From NCBI RefSeq assembly GCF_012070395.1, contig NZ_JAAFYS010000002.1:558001-622000 (forward strand): a stretch of DNA of 64,000 nucleotides, in the 5' to 3' direction. Below, in pieces: positions 18,536 through 26,486 of the stretch; the first letter of the stretch is position 1; the number at the start of each line of letters is the position of its first letter. Below the pieces are notes generated by a model. The model was not told the origin of the DNA, did not search any database, and worked only from the letters and a program-made list of their open reading frames with translations. The position numbers and the translations under genes are program-made. The stretch comes from Pseudoroseicyclus tamaricis (GTDB lineage: Bacteria; Pseudomonadota; Alphaproteobacteria; Rhodobacterales; Rhodobacteraceae).

Positions 18536-19246
18536 ATGTCCGAGGAAGACGACGAGATCATCCTCTCCGAACTGAGTGACGAAGACCTCGTCAACCAGAT
18601 GTTCGACGATCTCTACGACGGGCTGAAGGACGAGATCGTCGAGGGCACGAACATCCTGCTGGAGCGGGGCTGGACGCCCTACAAGGTGCTCACCGAAGCG
18701 CTGGTCGGCGGCATGAAGATCGTGGGCGAGGATTTCCGCGACGGGATCCTCTTCGTCCCCGAGGTGCTGCTCGCCGCCGGCGCCATGAAGGCCGGCATGG
18801 GCGTGCTCAAGCCGCTGCTGGCCGAGACGGGGGCCAAGACCATCGGCAAGATGGTGATCGGCACCGTGAAGGGCGACATCCACGATATCGGCAAGAACCT
18901 CGTCGGCATGATGATGGAAGGCGCCGGCTTCGAGATCATCGACATCGGCATCAACAACCCGGTGGAGAAGTATCTGGAGACGCTGGAGCGCGAGCAGGCC
19001 GACATCCTCGGGATGTCCGCCCTGCTGACGACGACGATGCCCTACATGAAGGTCGTGATCGACACGATGAAGGAGAAGGGCATCCGCGACGATTACATCG
19101 TGCTCGTCGGCGGCGCGCCGCTGAACGAGGAGTTCGGCCGCGCCATCGGGGCGGATGCCTATTGCCGCGACGCCGCCGTGGCGGTCGAGACGGCGAAGGA
19201 CTTCATCGCCCGCAAGCACAACCAGCGGGTGGGCGGCCAGGCCTGA
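18536..19246 (+). CDS. corrinoid (B12-binding) methyltransferase protein
   Basis: 236 residues. An acidic N-terminus is followed by the four-helix cap domain (ALVGGMKIVGEDFRDGILFVPEVLLAAGAM) broken here as residues 56-85, then the cobalamin domain with GDIHDIGKN, His 116 being the predicted lower cobalt ligand, and VGGAPLNEEF near 205. This matches the small corrinoid subunits that shuttle methyl groups in MttB/MtbC-type systems. No methyltransferase partner gene is adjacent, but a DUF1638 gene lies 2.8 kb downstream, a family that commonly accompanies such systems. The start has AAGGGC about eight bases upstream. Confidence 0.9.
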   Translation: MSEEDDEIILSELSDEDLVNQMFDDLYDGLKDEIVEGTNILLERGWTPYKVLTEALVGGMKIVGEDFRDGILFVPEVLLAAGAMKAGMGVLKPLLAETGAKTIGKMVIGTVKGDIHDIGKNLVGMMMEGAGFEIIDIGINNPVEKYLETLEREQADILGMSALLTTTMPYMKVVIDTMKEKGIRDDYIVLVGGAPLNEEFGRAIGADAYCRDAAVAVETAKDFIARKHNQRVGGQA

Positions 19247-19328
19247 GCCGCCTCCCGCGCAAGGCCGATTGATCGCCGCTGGCCGACAGGCTACGCCGGT
19301 GCGGCACATGCCGCGCCGGAGATCCCCC

Positions 19329-20324
19329 ATGCCCAGCCCCGAAGCCCTCGCCGAGATCGAGGCGATCCGCGCCCGCCCGCGCAAGAGCGCCGACGCGCCC
19401 ATGGATCTGGCCGCCGACCGCGCCGCCTGGGCGGAGGAAGCGGCGAAGGAGCCGCTGCCCGAGGGCACCGAGATCACCGAGGAGGTGGTCGGCGGCGTCT
19501 CCTGCGAGCGGATCGTGGCCCCGCCGGCGGAGGATGTCGCGCGGGAGCGGATCGCGGCCGAAGCGGCGCAGTGGGCCGCCGTCGGAGCCTCCGCCGGGGC
19601 CGCGCCCGGGCCGGTGCGCGGGGGGGACGCGGCCGGGCTGCTGCTCTTCCTGCACGGCGGCGGCTATACCAGCGGCGGGCCGGTGACTCATCGCAAGCTG
19701 GCGGCGCATCTCTCCGCCCGCACGGGGCTGCCGGTACTGCTGCCCGATTACCGCCTCGCCCCCGAGGCCCCCTTCCCCGCCGCACTGGAGGATGCGCTCG
19801 CCGTCACCCGCGCCCTCCTGCAGGACGGGCAGGAGCCGGAGACGCTCGCGCTCGGCGGCGACAGCGCCGGCGGCGGTCTGGCCGCGGCGCTGATGCTCAA
19901 GCTCAAGGACGAGGGGCTGCCGCAGCCGGCCTGTGCCGTGCTGCTCTCGCCGTGGACGGACATCCTCGCCCGGGGCGGCAGCTACGAGGCCAACGTGCCG
20001 CATGACCCCTCGATGGACGCGGCGCGCCTGCGCGAGGCCGGGCGGCTCTATACCGGCGAGGCCGACCCGCTGGACCCGCTGATCTCGCCGCTGGAGGGGG
20101 AGCTGTCGGGACTGCCGCCGCTGCTCATCCATGTCGGCGGCGCGGAGCTGATGCTCGACGATTCCCTCGCCTTCGCGGAGCGCGCGCGGGACGCCGGGGC
20201 CGAGGTGGAGCTGACGGTCTGGGACGGCATGTGGCACGTCCACCACCACGCGTTGACGGTGCCGGAGGCGCAGGAGGCGGTGGCGGAAGCGGCGGCCTTC
20301 ATCCGGGCGAAGCTGCCGGGATAG
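19329..20324 (+). CDS. alpha/beta hydrolase, hormone-sensitive lipase type
   Basis: 331 residues from the ATG at 19329, with CCGGAGATC upstream. The oxyanion motif HGGGYTSGG is at 109-117, followed by LPDYRLAPEAPFPAAL, the nucleophile elbow GGDSAGGG with Ser 179, and a C-terminal GMWHVHHH with the likely catalytic His. This is the HSL/Aes esterase family. The order of motifs is complete, so it should be an active cytoplasmic carboxylesterase of unknown substrate. It follows the corrinoid gene by 82 bases, and co-transcription is possible. Confidence 0.88.
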   Translation: MPSPEALAEIEAIRARPRKSADAPMDLAADRAAWAEEAAKEPLPEGTEITEEVVGGVSCERIVAPPAEDVARERIAAEAAQWAAVGASAGAAPGPVRGGDAAGLLLFLHGGGYTSGGPVTHRKLAAHLSARTGLPVLLPDYRLAPEAPFPAALEDALAVTRALLQDGQEPETLALGGDSAGGGLAAALMLKLKDEGLPQPACAVLLSPWTDILARGGSYEANVPHDPSMDAARLREAGRLYTGEADPLDPLISPLEGELSGLPPLLIHVGGAELMLDDSLAFAERARDAGAEVELTVWDGMWHVHHHALTVPEAQEAVAEAAAFIRAKLPG

Positions 20325-20357
20325 GAGCGCCTCGCCGCCGCACTTTCGTAGAGAGCA

Positions 20358-20384
20358 ATGGTGGGTTGGATTCCCATCCTACGG
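20358..20384. repeat. decayed palindromic repeat, inverted copy
   Basis: ATGGTGGGTTGGATTCCC followed by ATCCTACGG is the reverse complement of the CGTAGGGTGGG family found at 9942-10162, with several mismatches. Confidence 0.55.
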
Positions 20385-20478
20385 GGCGGCGCGCGGCCCC
20401 CGAGCAAAGAACTTGTGCCAAGGCTCCCCTAACGTCATGCTCCCAGCCCAGAGCGGCCGACGGCGGGGCGGAGGCGCG

Positions 20479-22047
20479 ATGAGCCAGGGGACGAAGTTCG
20501 GCGGGCTGACGGAGCTGCGGGCGCATCTGACGCCGCCGCTCCTTGCCGGCCGCTGGCCGACCTACATCCGGGGCTGGCTCGGCTGCTTCGCCATCTCCCT
20601 GCTGCCCCTGCTCGTCCCGCTCCTCGTCGCACTCCTCTCGGTCCCCGTCCCCCTCCCGCCGGATTTCACCGCGCCGGAGCCTCCGCCGGCGCTGCAGGCG
20701 GCCGAGGCACGGCGGGCGGAGATGCTCACCGACCCCGCCGTCGCCCTCTCCCCCTCCCCCAGCGAGCTGGCGGAGGAGATGGCGGCGCTCGAGGCCATGG
20801 CGGCGGAGGTCGGCGCGGCACCCGCGGGCGGCCCCGCCGAGACCGCCGAGGTTCACCGGCGCTACCAGGCGCGCGGGCGGGCGGTGCTGGCGCTCATCGC
20901 CTCGATCACCCTCTCGCTCACCATGGCCTGGGCGCAGCGGCGGATGATCGACCGGCATACCCACAGCTTCTGGCCCGGCGACAACCGGGGCCTGCCGGCG
21001 AGCGAGGGCGGCGGCAAGACGGACGGGCACCGCCCCGTCTACCTCGCGCCCGAGATCGTCGGCGCCAGCGGCCTGATCGCGGCAATCCTGCTCGGCGCCT
21101 ACGGCCTCGTCCCGCCCTGGCTGACGGAGCCGACGCCCCTCCTCGGTGAGCGGCTGCTCTGGGTGGTGCTGCTGGCGGCGGCCATCGCGGCCTTCCTGCT
21201 CGTGAGCACCATCACCGCCCTCGGCGCCCGCATCTTCGCCGGCAATTACCCGGATGTCCGCCGCATCGAGCATATCGGCAGGAAGATCCTGCGGGGCCAC
21301 CAGATCCTCATGGCGGAGCGGATCGGCACGCCCGCCGCCAAGCTGGGTCGGCTGCGGGATGCCGAGTACGAGCATGGGCCCTGGGTCCCCTCCCGCATCG
21401 CCGACCACGCGAAGGAGCTCTGGCAGGCGTCGCGGCTGGAGCTACCGGACCTGCCCGTCAATCGCCGGATGGCGCCGCAGCACCTCAAGGCCGTGCTCGA
21501 CGCGCTGATGGTGGCGCTACTGGTGCCGCTCCTCGCCGCGCTGATCGCTGCGGCGCTCTGGCTCGACCTCGCGCTCGCCGCGACGCCGGCGGGGGAGGAG
21601 CTGCGCGCCGCCCTCGCAGCGACGGGGGACATGCTGATGGTCGCCGCCGGCGTCGGCTCTTCGGCCATGCTGGCGCTCATCTACCTGCCCGCCGCCACCC
21701 GCCTCGCCCCCTATATCTCCGCCGCCGAGGATCAGCGCGCCGCCCCTGCCCCGCCCGCCAACTGGCGCTTCGGCGCCATTGAGCCCGCCGTCACCGACGC
21801 GCAGGGCCGCCGGGCCGAGCTGGCGATGTGGGAGCCGGAGCCGGAGGAGGAGGAGAACGACTTCCCCCGCGAGATGATCTTGCAGCTCGGCTGCACGCGG
21901 GCCAAGTTCGTCACCATCATGCAGGCGGCGCACTACGGCGCTGGGCTGCACGAGATGCTCGAGAAATTGGGCAAGGCGCGCCTCAGGGAGGTGGTCGGCC
22001 TGCTCGCCCCCACCGCAACCGGATTGCTGCTGGCCCTGATCGGATGA
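20479..22047 (+). CDS. unknown multi-pass membrane protein
   Basis: 522 residues from the ATG at 20479, preceded by GGGGCGGAGGCGCG. About seven hydrophobic segments: near residues 27-52, 130-148, 190-212, 226-250, 345-372, 388-408 and the extreme C-terminus (503-520). A Pro/Ala-rich stretch with EMAALEAMAAEVGAAP lies in the first large loop, and a loop between segments four and five holds RRIEHIGRKILRGHQ. The stretch WEPEPEEEENDFPREMI before the last helix is strongly acidic. I do not recognise the family. It overlaps the following DUF1638 gene by 4 bases, so the two are made together. Confidence 0.7.
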   Translation: MSQGTKFGGLTELRAHLTPPLLAGRWPTYIRGWLGCFAISLLPLLVPLLVALLSVPVPLPPDFTAPEPPPALQAAEARRAEMLTDPAVALSPSPSELAEEMAALEAMAAEVGAAPAGGPAETAEVHRRYQARGRAVLALIASITLSLTMAWAQRRMIDRHTHSFWPGDNRGLPASEGGGKTDGHRPVYLAPEIVGASGLIAAILLGAYGLVPPWLTEPTPLLGERLLWVVLLAAAIAAFLLVSTITALGARIFAGNYPDVRRIEHIGRKILRGHQILMAERIGTPAAKLGRLRDAEYEHGPWVPSRIADHAKELWQASRLELPDLPVNRRMAPQHLKAVLDALMVALLVPLLAALIAAALWLDLALAATPAGEELRAALAATGDMLMVAAGVGSSAMLALIYLPAATRLAPYISAAEDQRAAPAPPANWRFGAIEPAVTDAQGRRAELAMWEPEPEEEENDFPREMILQLGCTRAKFVTIMQAAHYGAGLHEMLEKLGKARLREVVGLLAPTATGLLLALIG

Positions 22048-22685
22048 CCCTCACCGACCGCGCATTGACGGAGACCGGCCTCGCCCCGGCCGGGGACGGG
22101 CGCCTGCTCGTGATCGCCTGCGGGGCGCTGGCGCGCGAGATCCTCGCCCTCAAGGAGAGTGGCGGCTGGGACCATATGGACCTCGCCTGCCTGCCCGCCA
22201 TCCTCCACAACCGGCCGGATCGCATCCCCCCCGCCGTCGAAGCTGCGGTGGTGGAGAACCGGGGGGCCTACGAGAGCATCTTCGTCGCCTACGCCGATTG
22301 CGGCACCGGCGGGCAGCTCGCCGAGGTCTGCGCCCGGCTGGGGGTGGAGATGCTGGAAGGCCCGCATTGCTACGCCTTCTACGAGGGCAACGCCGCCTTC
22401 GCCGCCCGCGACGAGATCGACGCCTTCTACCTCACCGACTTCCTCGCCCGGCAGTTCGAGGCCTTCGTCATCAAGCCGCTCGGCCTCGACCGGCACCCGG
22501 AGCTGAAGGAGATGTACTTCGGCAATTACCGCAGCCTCGTCTATCAGGCGCAGACGGACGATCCTGCGCTGACGGAGAAGGCGCGCGCGGCGGCCGAGTA
22601 CCTGGGGCTGGAGTTCGAGCGCCGCCCGACGGGCTACGGGGAGCTGTCGCGCGATCTCAAGCGGATTGCTGCGAGAAGGCCCTGA
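22044..22685 (+). CDS. DUF1638 family protein
   Basis: 213 residues, starting inside the stop of the membrane protein (ATGA). Landmarks are LLVIACGALAREILAL, LPAILHNRPDRIP, VAYADCGTGGQL, EGPHCYAFYEG and FYLTDFLARQFEAFV, a conserved arrangement of Cys and acidic residues typical of DUF1638. This family is commonly found beside corrinoid-dependent methyltransferase genes, which fits the corrinoid protein at 18536. Its biochemical role is not known. Its last 29 bases overlap the convergent sufE-like gene. Confidence 0.85.
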   Translation: MTLTDRALTETGLAPAGDGRLLVIACGALAREILALKESGGWDHMDLACLPAILHNRPDRIPPAVEAAVVENRGAYESIFVAYADCGTGGQLAEVCARLGVEMLEGPHCYAFYEGNAAFAARDEIDAFYLTDFLARQFEAFVIKPLGLDRHPELKEMYFGNYRSLVYQAQTDDPALTEKARAAAEYLGLEFERRPTGYGELSRDLKRIAARRP

Positions 22686-23079
22686 TCCGACCCAGCATCG
22701 CCTGCAGGCCGTTGGAGCGCTGGGAAGAAAGGTTATCCTCCAGCTTCAGGCGCGCCAGCTCGGCCTTGGCATCCACCTTGGCCACCTCGCCGAGCGTCAG
22801 CCCGGAATAGAGCGCGTGCAGGATGGCGATGAGCCCCTTGACGATCATCGCGTCGCTGTCGCCCTTGAAGTCGAAGCGCGCCGCCGGCCCCTCGCCCTCG
22901 ATCTCCGGCACCATCCAGACCTGGCTGGCGCAGCCCTCGACCTTGGTCGAGGGAATCTTCAAGCTCTCGTCCAAGGGCTCCATGGCCTTGCCCATCTCGA
23001 TGACATGGCGGTAGCGATCCTCCCAGTCGTCGAGGAAGTCGAATGTCTCTGCGATCTCTTCGAATGCGTCGGTGGCCAT
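22657..23079 (-). CDS. SufE family Fe-S assembly protein
   Basis: 140 residues. The active Cys 50 lies in STKVEGCASQVWM, the place of Cys 51 in SufE, where it accepts sulfane sulfur from the cysteine desulfurase SufS. The rest (FDFKGDSDAMIVKGLIAIL, then LTEG-like TLGEVAKVDAKAEL, and LSSQRSNGLQAML) matches the family throughout. Acts in the cytoplasm in iron-sulfur cluster formation. No suf operon is adjacent. The ATG at 23079 follows AAGGAGAGAGCC. Confidence 0.93.
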   Translation of the reverse strand: MATDAFEEIAETFDFLDDWEDRYRHVIEMGKAMEPLDESLKIPSTKVEGCASQVWMVPEIEGEGPAARFDFKGDSDAMIVKGLIAILHALYSGLTLGEVAKVDAKAELARLKLEDNLSSQRSNGLQAMLGRIRAFSQQSA

Positions 23080-23205
23080 GGCTCTCTCCTTGAGGCCCCG
23101 AGCTAATGCCGCAGGGCCGCGCCGTCCAGTGCACGCTTTTCAAGGGCCGGCGATTGCGCTACCCGAAAGACAAGAGGCCGACGGGCCGCCCGGAGGAGAA
23201 AACCC

Positions 23206-23682
23206 ATGCGCCGCACCCTCTTGCGAGCTGTCCTGCTGACATCATCCGTCGCGCTGGCCGGCTGCGCCCAACTGAGCAACTCGCGCCTCAACCCGCTCAA
23301 CTGGATCGCCGCCCAGCCGGCCGCGGCCCCGACCGGGCCGCTGGTGGAGCCGGGGGACCTTGCCCCGCCCGTCGACACGCGCCGCCCCATTGCGCAGGTG
23401 ACTGGCGTCGAGGTGGCGCGCAGCGGCGGCGGCGCCATCGTGCGCGCCACGGGGCTGGCGGCGAGCCAGGGCTGGTACAATGCCCAGCTGGTGCGCATCG
23501 GCATCGACGGCACGACGCTGCTCTACGAGTTCCGCGCCGCCGCCCCGCCCGAGGGGGCCGCCACCGGCGCCCCGGCGACGCGCCGGATCACGGCCGCCGA
23601 CCCGCTGGATTCGGCCGAGCTCGCGGGGATCACCGGCGTTCGCGTGCAGGGCGCGCAGAACGCCCTCTCCGCCGCGCGCTGA
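23206..23682 (+). CDS. small lipoprotein of unknown function
   Basis: 158 residues. Signal MRRTLLRAVLLTSSVALAGC ends with lipobox Cys 20. The segment AQLSNSRLNPLNWI follows, then a Pro-rich linker and a compact domain with RPIAQVTGVEVARSGGGAIV and QGWYNAQLVRIG. It has no motif I can name; similar small lipoproteins occur in Rhodobacteraceae. The start follows GGAGGAGAAAACCC. Probably monocistronic, with a strong terminator at 23816-23841. Confidence 0.75.
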   Translation: MRRTLLRAVLLTSSVALAGCAQLSNSRLNPLNWIAAQPAAAPTGPLVEPGDLAPPVDTRRPIAQVTGVEVARSGGGAIVRATGLAASQGWYNAQLVRIGIDGTTLLYEFRAAAPPEGAATGAPATRRITAADPLDSAELAGITGVRVQGAQNALSAAR

Positions 23683-23739
23683 GAGCACGCCTGCACATTT
23701 TTTCGGCTGCGGTCCGGGCGTCAGGGAAAAGTTTACCTA

Positions 23740-23841
23740 TGCCTGCGATGGTACGTCCAGTTCGGGCGCCATCTCCTCCCCGGTGTCCGTGCTTGACTTC
23801 CTCCCTGTCAGACTGGCCGCGCCTTCGGGCGCGGCTTTTTT
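23740..23841 (+). ncRNA. possible small RNA or long 3' end
   Basis: The 134 bases after the lipoprotein stop contain no gene, carry two C-rich segments (CTCCTCCCC at about 23772 and CCTCCCTG at about 23800) able to pair with Shine-Dalgarno sequences, and end at a perfect UUCG-loop terminator. This could be a 3' UTR-derived or independent small RNA, but no clear promoter was found. Confidence 0.25.
23816..23841 (+). terminator. rho-independent terminator with UUCG loop
   Basis: GCCGCGCC-TTCG-GGCGCGGC followed by TTTTTT. The stem is a perfect 8 bp with a stabilising tetraloop, downstream of the lipoprotein ending at 23682. Confidence 0.85.
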
Positions 23842-23892
23842 CCGCCGAGATCGGCGGGTGCGACGAAGTGCCCGCCGCCGGGATATTGCCTG

Positions 23893-23921
23893 TTGACCTG
23901 TTATGAGCCTTCGCCTAGCCT
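23893..23921 (+). promoter_or_regulatory. sigma-70-type promoter candidate
   Basis: TTGACC (23893-23898), a 17-base spacer and TAGCCT (23916-23921). Transcription would begin near 23929, about 183 bases ahead of the IalB gene, with a hairpin-T terminator in between. Confidence 0.4.
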
Positions 23922-23961
23922 CCCCGTCAATTAGTCGGCCAAGTCCGGCAGGGAGAAAGTG

Positions 23962-23990
23962 AAAAAGGGGTCGCCGCTCGGCCCCTTTTT
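23962..23990. terminator. terminator or leader attenuator
   Basis: AAAAAGGGG pairs with CCCCTTTTT around an 11-base loop, giving a bidirectional terminator. If the promoter at 23893 is real, it would end a transcript of about 62 bases or attenuate expression of the IalB gene. Confidence 0.65.
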
Positions 23991-24111
23991 CCATCTTTTC
24001 AACAGCTTGCCTCCCGCTTCTCTCCCGCCTCGCACCATCGTCAGCCCTTGGCCCCTGACAGGGGCGGAACGCTCTGCTAAAGGGCGGGAAAACGATCAGG
24101 GAAGGCAAGAG

Positions 24112-24780
24112 ATGCATCTGACTGCGAAGCACTGGCTGCCGGCCGCGACCATGTCCATGGCGCTCCTCGGCGCCGCCCTGCCCGCCGTGGCTCAGGACGC
24201 CACCGGCGGCGCCAGCGGGGACGAGGCCGCCGCGACCGAAGACACGGCTCCGGCCGAGGGCAGCACCACCAACGACACCGCCGAGTTCGATCTGGGCACC
24301 CCCGCGACCGAGGAGCCAGGGCCAGGCGACGCCTACGTGCGCGACGAGTTCGACGACTGGCAGCTGCGCTGCCTCGTCGCCGAGGAAGGGCCGGACCCGT
24401 GCCAGCTCTATCAGCTTCTGCGCAACGAGGATGACACGCCTGTCGCCGAGTTCACCGCCGTCCCCCTGCCCGAGGGCAGCGAGGCGGCCGCCGGCGCCGT
24501 CGTCATCGTGCCGCTGGAGACGCAGCTGACCGAGCGGCTCACCGTCGCCATCGATGGCGGGCAAGCCCGGCAGTACGAGTTCGACTTCTGCAACATGGGC
24601 GGCTGCGTCGCCCGCTTCGGCCTGACCACCGACCAGGTCAACGCCTTCAAGGCCGGCAGCGCCGCCACGGTCTCCATCGTGCCCGCCGCCGCGCCCGACC
24701 AGCGCGTGAACCTCAACCTGTCGCTCGCCGGCTTCACCGCCGCGTTCGACTATTCCGAGGAAGACCTCGCGGACCAGTAA
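24112..24780 (+). CDS. invasion-associated locus B (IalB) family protein
   Basis: 222 residues from the ATG at 24112, after GGGAAGGCAAGAG. A Sec signal ends near AVAQD (residue 26-28), followed by a low-complexity Ala/Thr/Glu linker. The folded part has YVRDEFDDWQLRCL with paired Cys later (DPCQLYQ and FDFCNMGGCVARFGL), the IalB signature, suggesting disulfides in the periplasm. IalB proteins are exported and widespread in alphaproteobacteria; their biochemical role is poorly defined despite the name. A strong terminator follows directly. Confidence 0.88.
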   Translation: MHLTAKHWLPAATMSMALLGAALPAVAQDATGGASGDEAAATEDTAPAEGSTTNDTAEFDLGTPATEEPGPGDAYVRDEFDDWQLRCLVAEEGPDPCQLYQLLRNEDDTPVAEFTAVPLPEGSEAAAGAVVIVPLETQLTERLTVAIDGGQARQYEFDFCNMGGCVARFGLTTDQVNAFKAGSAATVSIVPAAAPDQRVNLNLSLAGFTAAFDYSEEDLADQ

Positions 24781-24806
24781 GCTCCGCCGGATATCCAGGA
24801 CAAAAG

Positions 24807-24841
24807 GGGGCGTGCGGGGCGATCCGCGCGCCCCTTTTTTT
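24807..24841 (+). terminator. rho-independent terminator after the IalB gene
   Basis: GGGGCGTGCG pairs with CGCGCGCCCC (one G-U type pair) around a short loop, followed by seven T residues. Confidence 0.85.
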
Positions 24842-24913
24842 GCGGCCGCCCCCGGAGAGCCGCCGATGTCCGCGCGGAAATCGTGACGGAAGTCGCGCGA
24901 AGTCCGTCCGCCC

Positions 24914-26131
24914 TCAGGCCGCCTTCAGCGCCAGTACCGCGTTGAGGCCCCCGAAGGCGAAGGCGTTCGAAAGCACCGCCCCGACCCTGGCCTGCCGCGC
25001 CTCGTTCGGCACCACGTCGAGCGCGCAGTCCGGGTCTGGCTCCTCGTAGCCGATGGTGGGGGCGATGACGCCGTCCCGCAGCGCCATCAGGCAGGCCAGA
25101 AGCTCCACCGCCCCCGTGCCGCCGATCAGGTGGCCGTGCATCGCCTTGGTGGAGGAGATCATCAGCCGCTCGGCATGGGCGCCGAAGGCCTCGGAGACCG
25201 CCCGGCACTCCGTCCTGTCATTGGCCGCCGTGCCGGTGCCATGGGCATTGATGTAACCGATCGCCTCACCCGGCAGGCCGGCGTCGCAGAGCGCGCCGGT
25301 GATCGCCCGCTCCGCCCCTTCTGCGGAGGGGGTGACGATGTCGCCTGCGTCGGAAGACATGGCGAAGCCCGCCACCTCGGCGAGGATCTCCGCCCCCCGG
25401 GCGCGCGCGTGCTCCCACTCCTCGAGGACGAAGACCGCCGCGCCCTCGCCCTGCACCATGCCGGTGCGGCCGAGGCTGAAGGGGCGGCAGGCGTCCTTCG
25501 ACATGACGCGCAGGCCCTCCCACGCCTTGATGCCGCCGAAGCAGAGCATGCTCTCCGAGCCGCCCGTCAGCATCACCGGCGCCGCGCCGGAGCGCACCAT
25601 CTGGAAGGCGAGCCCCATCGCGTGGTTGGAGGAGGCGCAGGCCGTGGAGACGGTGAAGCTCGGCCCCATCAGACCGTACTCCATGCTCACATGGCTGGTG
25701 GCTGCGTTGTTCATCAGCTTGGGCACGATGAAGGGGTGCACGCGGTTCTTCCCCTCCTCGTAGACCGCGCGAAAATTCTCGTCCTGCGTGCGCAGCCCGC
25801 CGCCGGATGTGCCGAGGATGACGCCGGAGCGCAGCCCCAGCTCACCGGAGAAGTCGAGCCCCGCCTGCCCCGTCGCCTCACGCGCCGCGAGCAGGGCGAA
25901 CTGCGTGAAGCGGTCGTAGAGGCTGAGCTGCTGGCGGGTGAAATGCGCTTCCTCGTCATAGCCCTGCACCTGCCCGCCGATCTGGATCGACAGGCGCTCC
26001 ACGTCCGGGATGTCGAGCGGGCCGATGCCGCAGCGCCCCTCGGCCATGGCGGCGAGGGTGGAGGGGACGTCGCGGCCGAGGGCGTTGATCGTGCCGGCGC
26101 CGGTGATGGCGACGCGATAGCCGCCGCTCAT
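24914..26131 (-). CDS. beta-ketoacyl-ACP synthase (KAS I/II family)
   Basis: 405 residues. The catalytic triad is complete: Cys 165 in STACASSNHA, His 297 in NAHGTGTAAND, and Lys 329 with His 334 in STKAMHGHLIGG. The glycine loop near the end reads NAFAFGGLN rather than the common NSFGFGG. It should condense acyl groups with malonyl-ACP in the cytoplasm. It overlaps the upstream ACP gene by 4 bases (ATGA), so it likely works with that dedicated ACP; housekeeping fabF would be elsewhere. The lpxD gene lies upstream on the same strand. Confidence 0.92.
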   Translation of the reverse strand: MSGGYRVAITGAGTINALGRDVPSTLAAMAEGRCGIGPLDIPDVERLSIQIGGQVQGYDEEAHFTRQQLSLYDRFTQFALLAAREATGQAGLDFSGELGLRSGVILGTSGGGLRTQDENFRAVYEEGKNRVHPFIVPKLMNNAATSHVSMEYGLMGPSFTVSTACASSNHAMGLAFQMVRSGAAPVMLTGGSESMLCFGGIKAWEGLRVMSKDACRPFSLGRTGMVQGEGAAVFVLEEWEHARARGAEILAEVAGFAMSSDAGDIVTPSAEGAERAITGALCDAGLPGEAIGYINAHGTGTAANDRTECRAVSEAFGAHAERLMISSTKAMHGHLIGGTGAVELLACLMALRDGVIAPTIGYEEPDPDCALDVVPNEARQARVGAVLSNAFAFGGLNAVLALKAA

Positions 26132-26391
26132 GCCTCGGCTTGCGCCTTCACGAGGTTGTCCACTTCGCGGATGATCGAGCCGACGGTGGAGATGTCGAAG
26201 TCGCTGGCGCCGGGATCGTTGGCGTTGAAGGGCACGGTGATGTCGAAGGCCTCCTCGATGGCGAAGATGCTCTCCACCAGGCCGAGGCTGTCGATTCCCA
26301 GCTCCTCCAGCGTCTGATCCTCGCGGATATCCCGAGGTTCCAGCACCGCCTGCTCGGCGATGATGGCGATGACCCTGTCATGCACATCCAT
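26128..26391 (-). CDS. acyl carrier protein (dedicated type)
   Basis: 87 residues from the ATG at 26391, chosen for GGAG eight bases upstream; an earlier ATG at 26421 lacks a ribosome binding site. The phosphopantetheine Ser 35 lies in LGIDSLGLVE. Compared with housekeeping AcpP it has a divergent second half (ITVPFNANDPGASDFDIST) and a C-terminal KAQAEA tail. It carries acyl chains for the ketosynthase whose start it overlaps, and perhaps for the LpxD protein encoded just upstream. Confidence 0.9.
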   Translation of the reverse strand: MDVHDRVIAIIAEQAVLEPRDIREDQTLEELGIDSLGLVESIFAIEEAFDITVPFNANDPGASDFDISTVGSIIREVDNLVKAQAEA

Positions 26392-26486
26392 GGCCGCCAC
26401 TCCAACTTCCCTGGCGCTCATTTAGTGGCTCGGGGAGCGTTTGAAAACCTGTATTCCGGCAGCCGCGGCGCCCCGTCACCCCCTCG

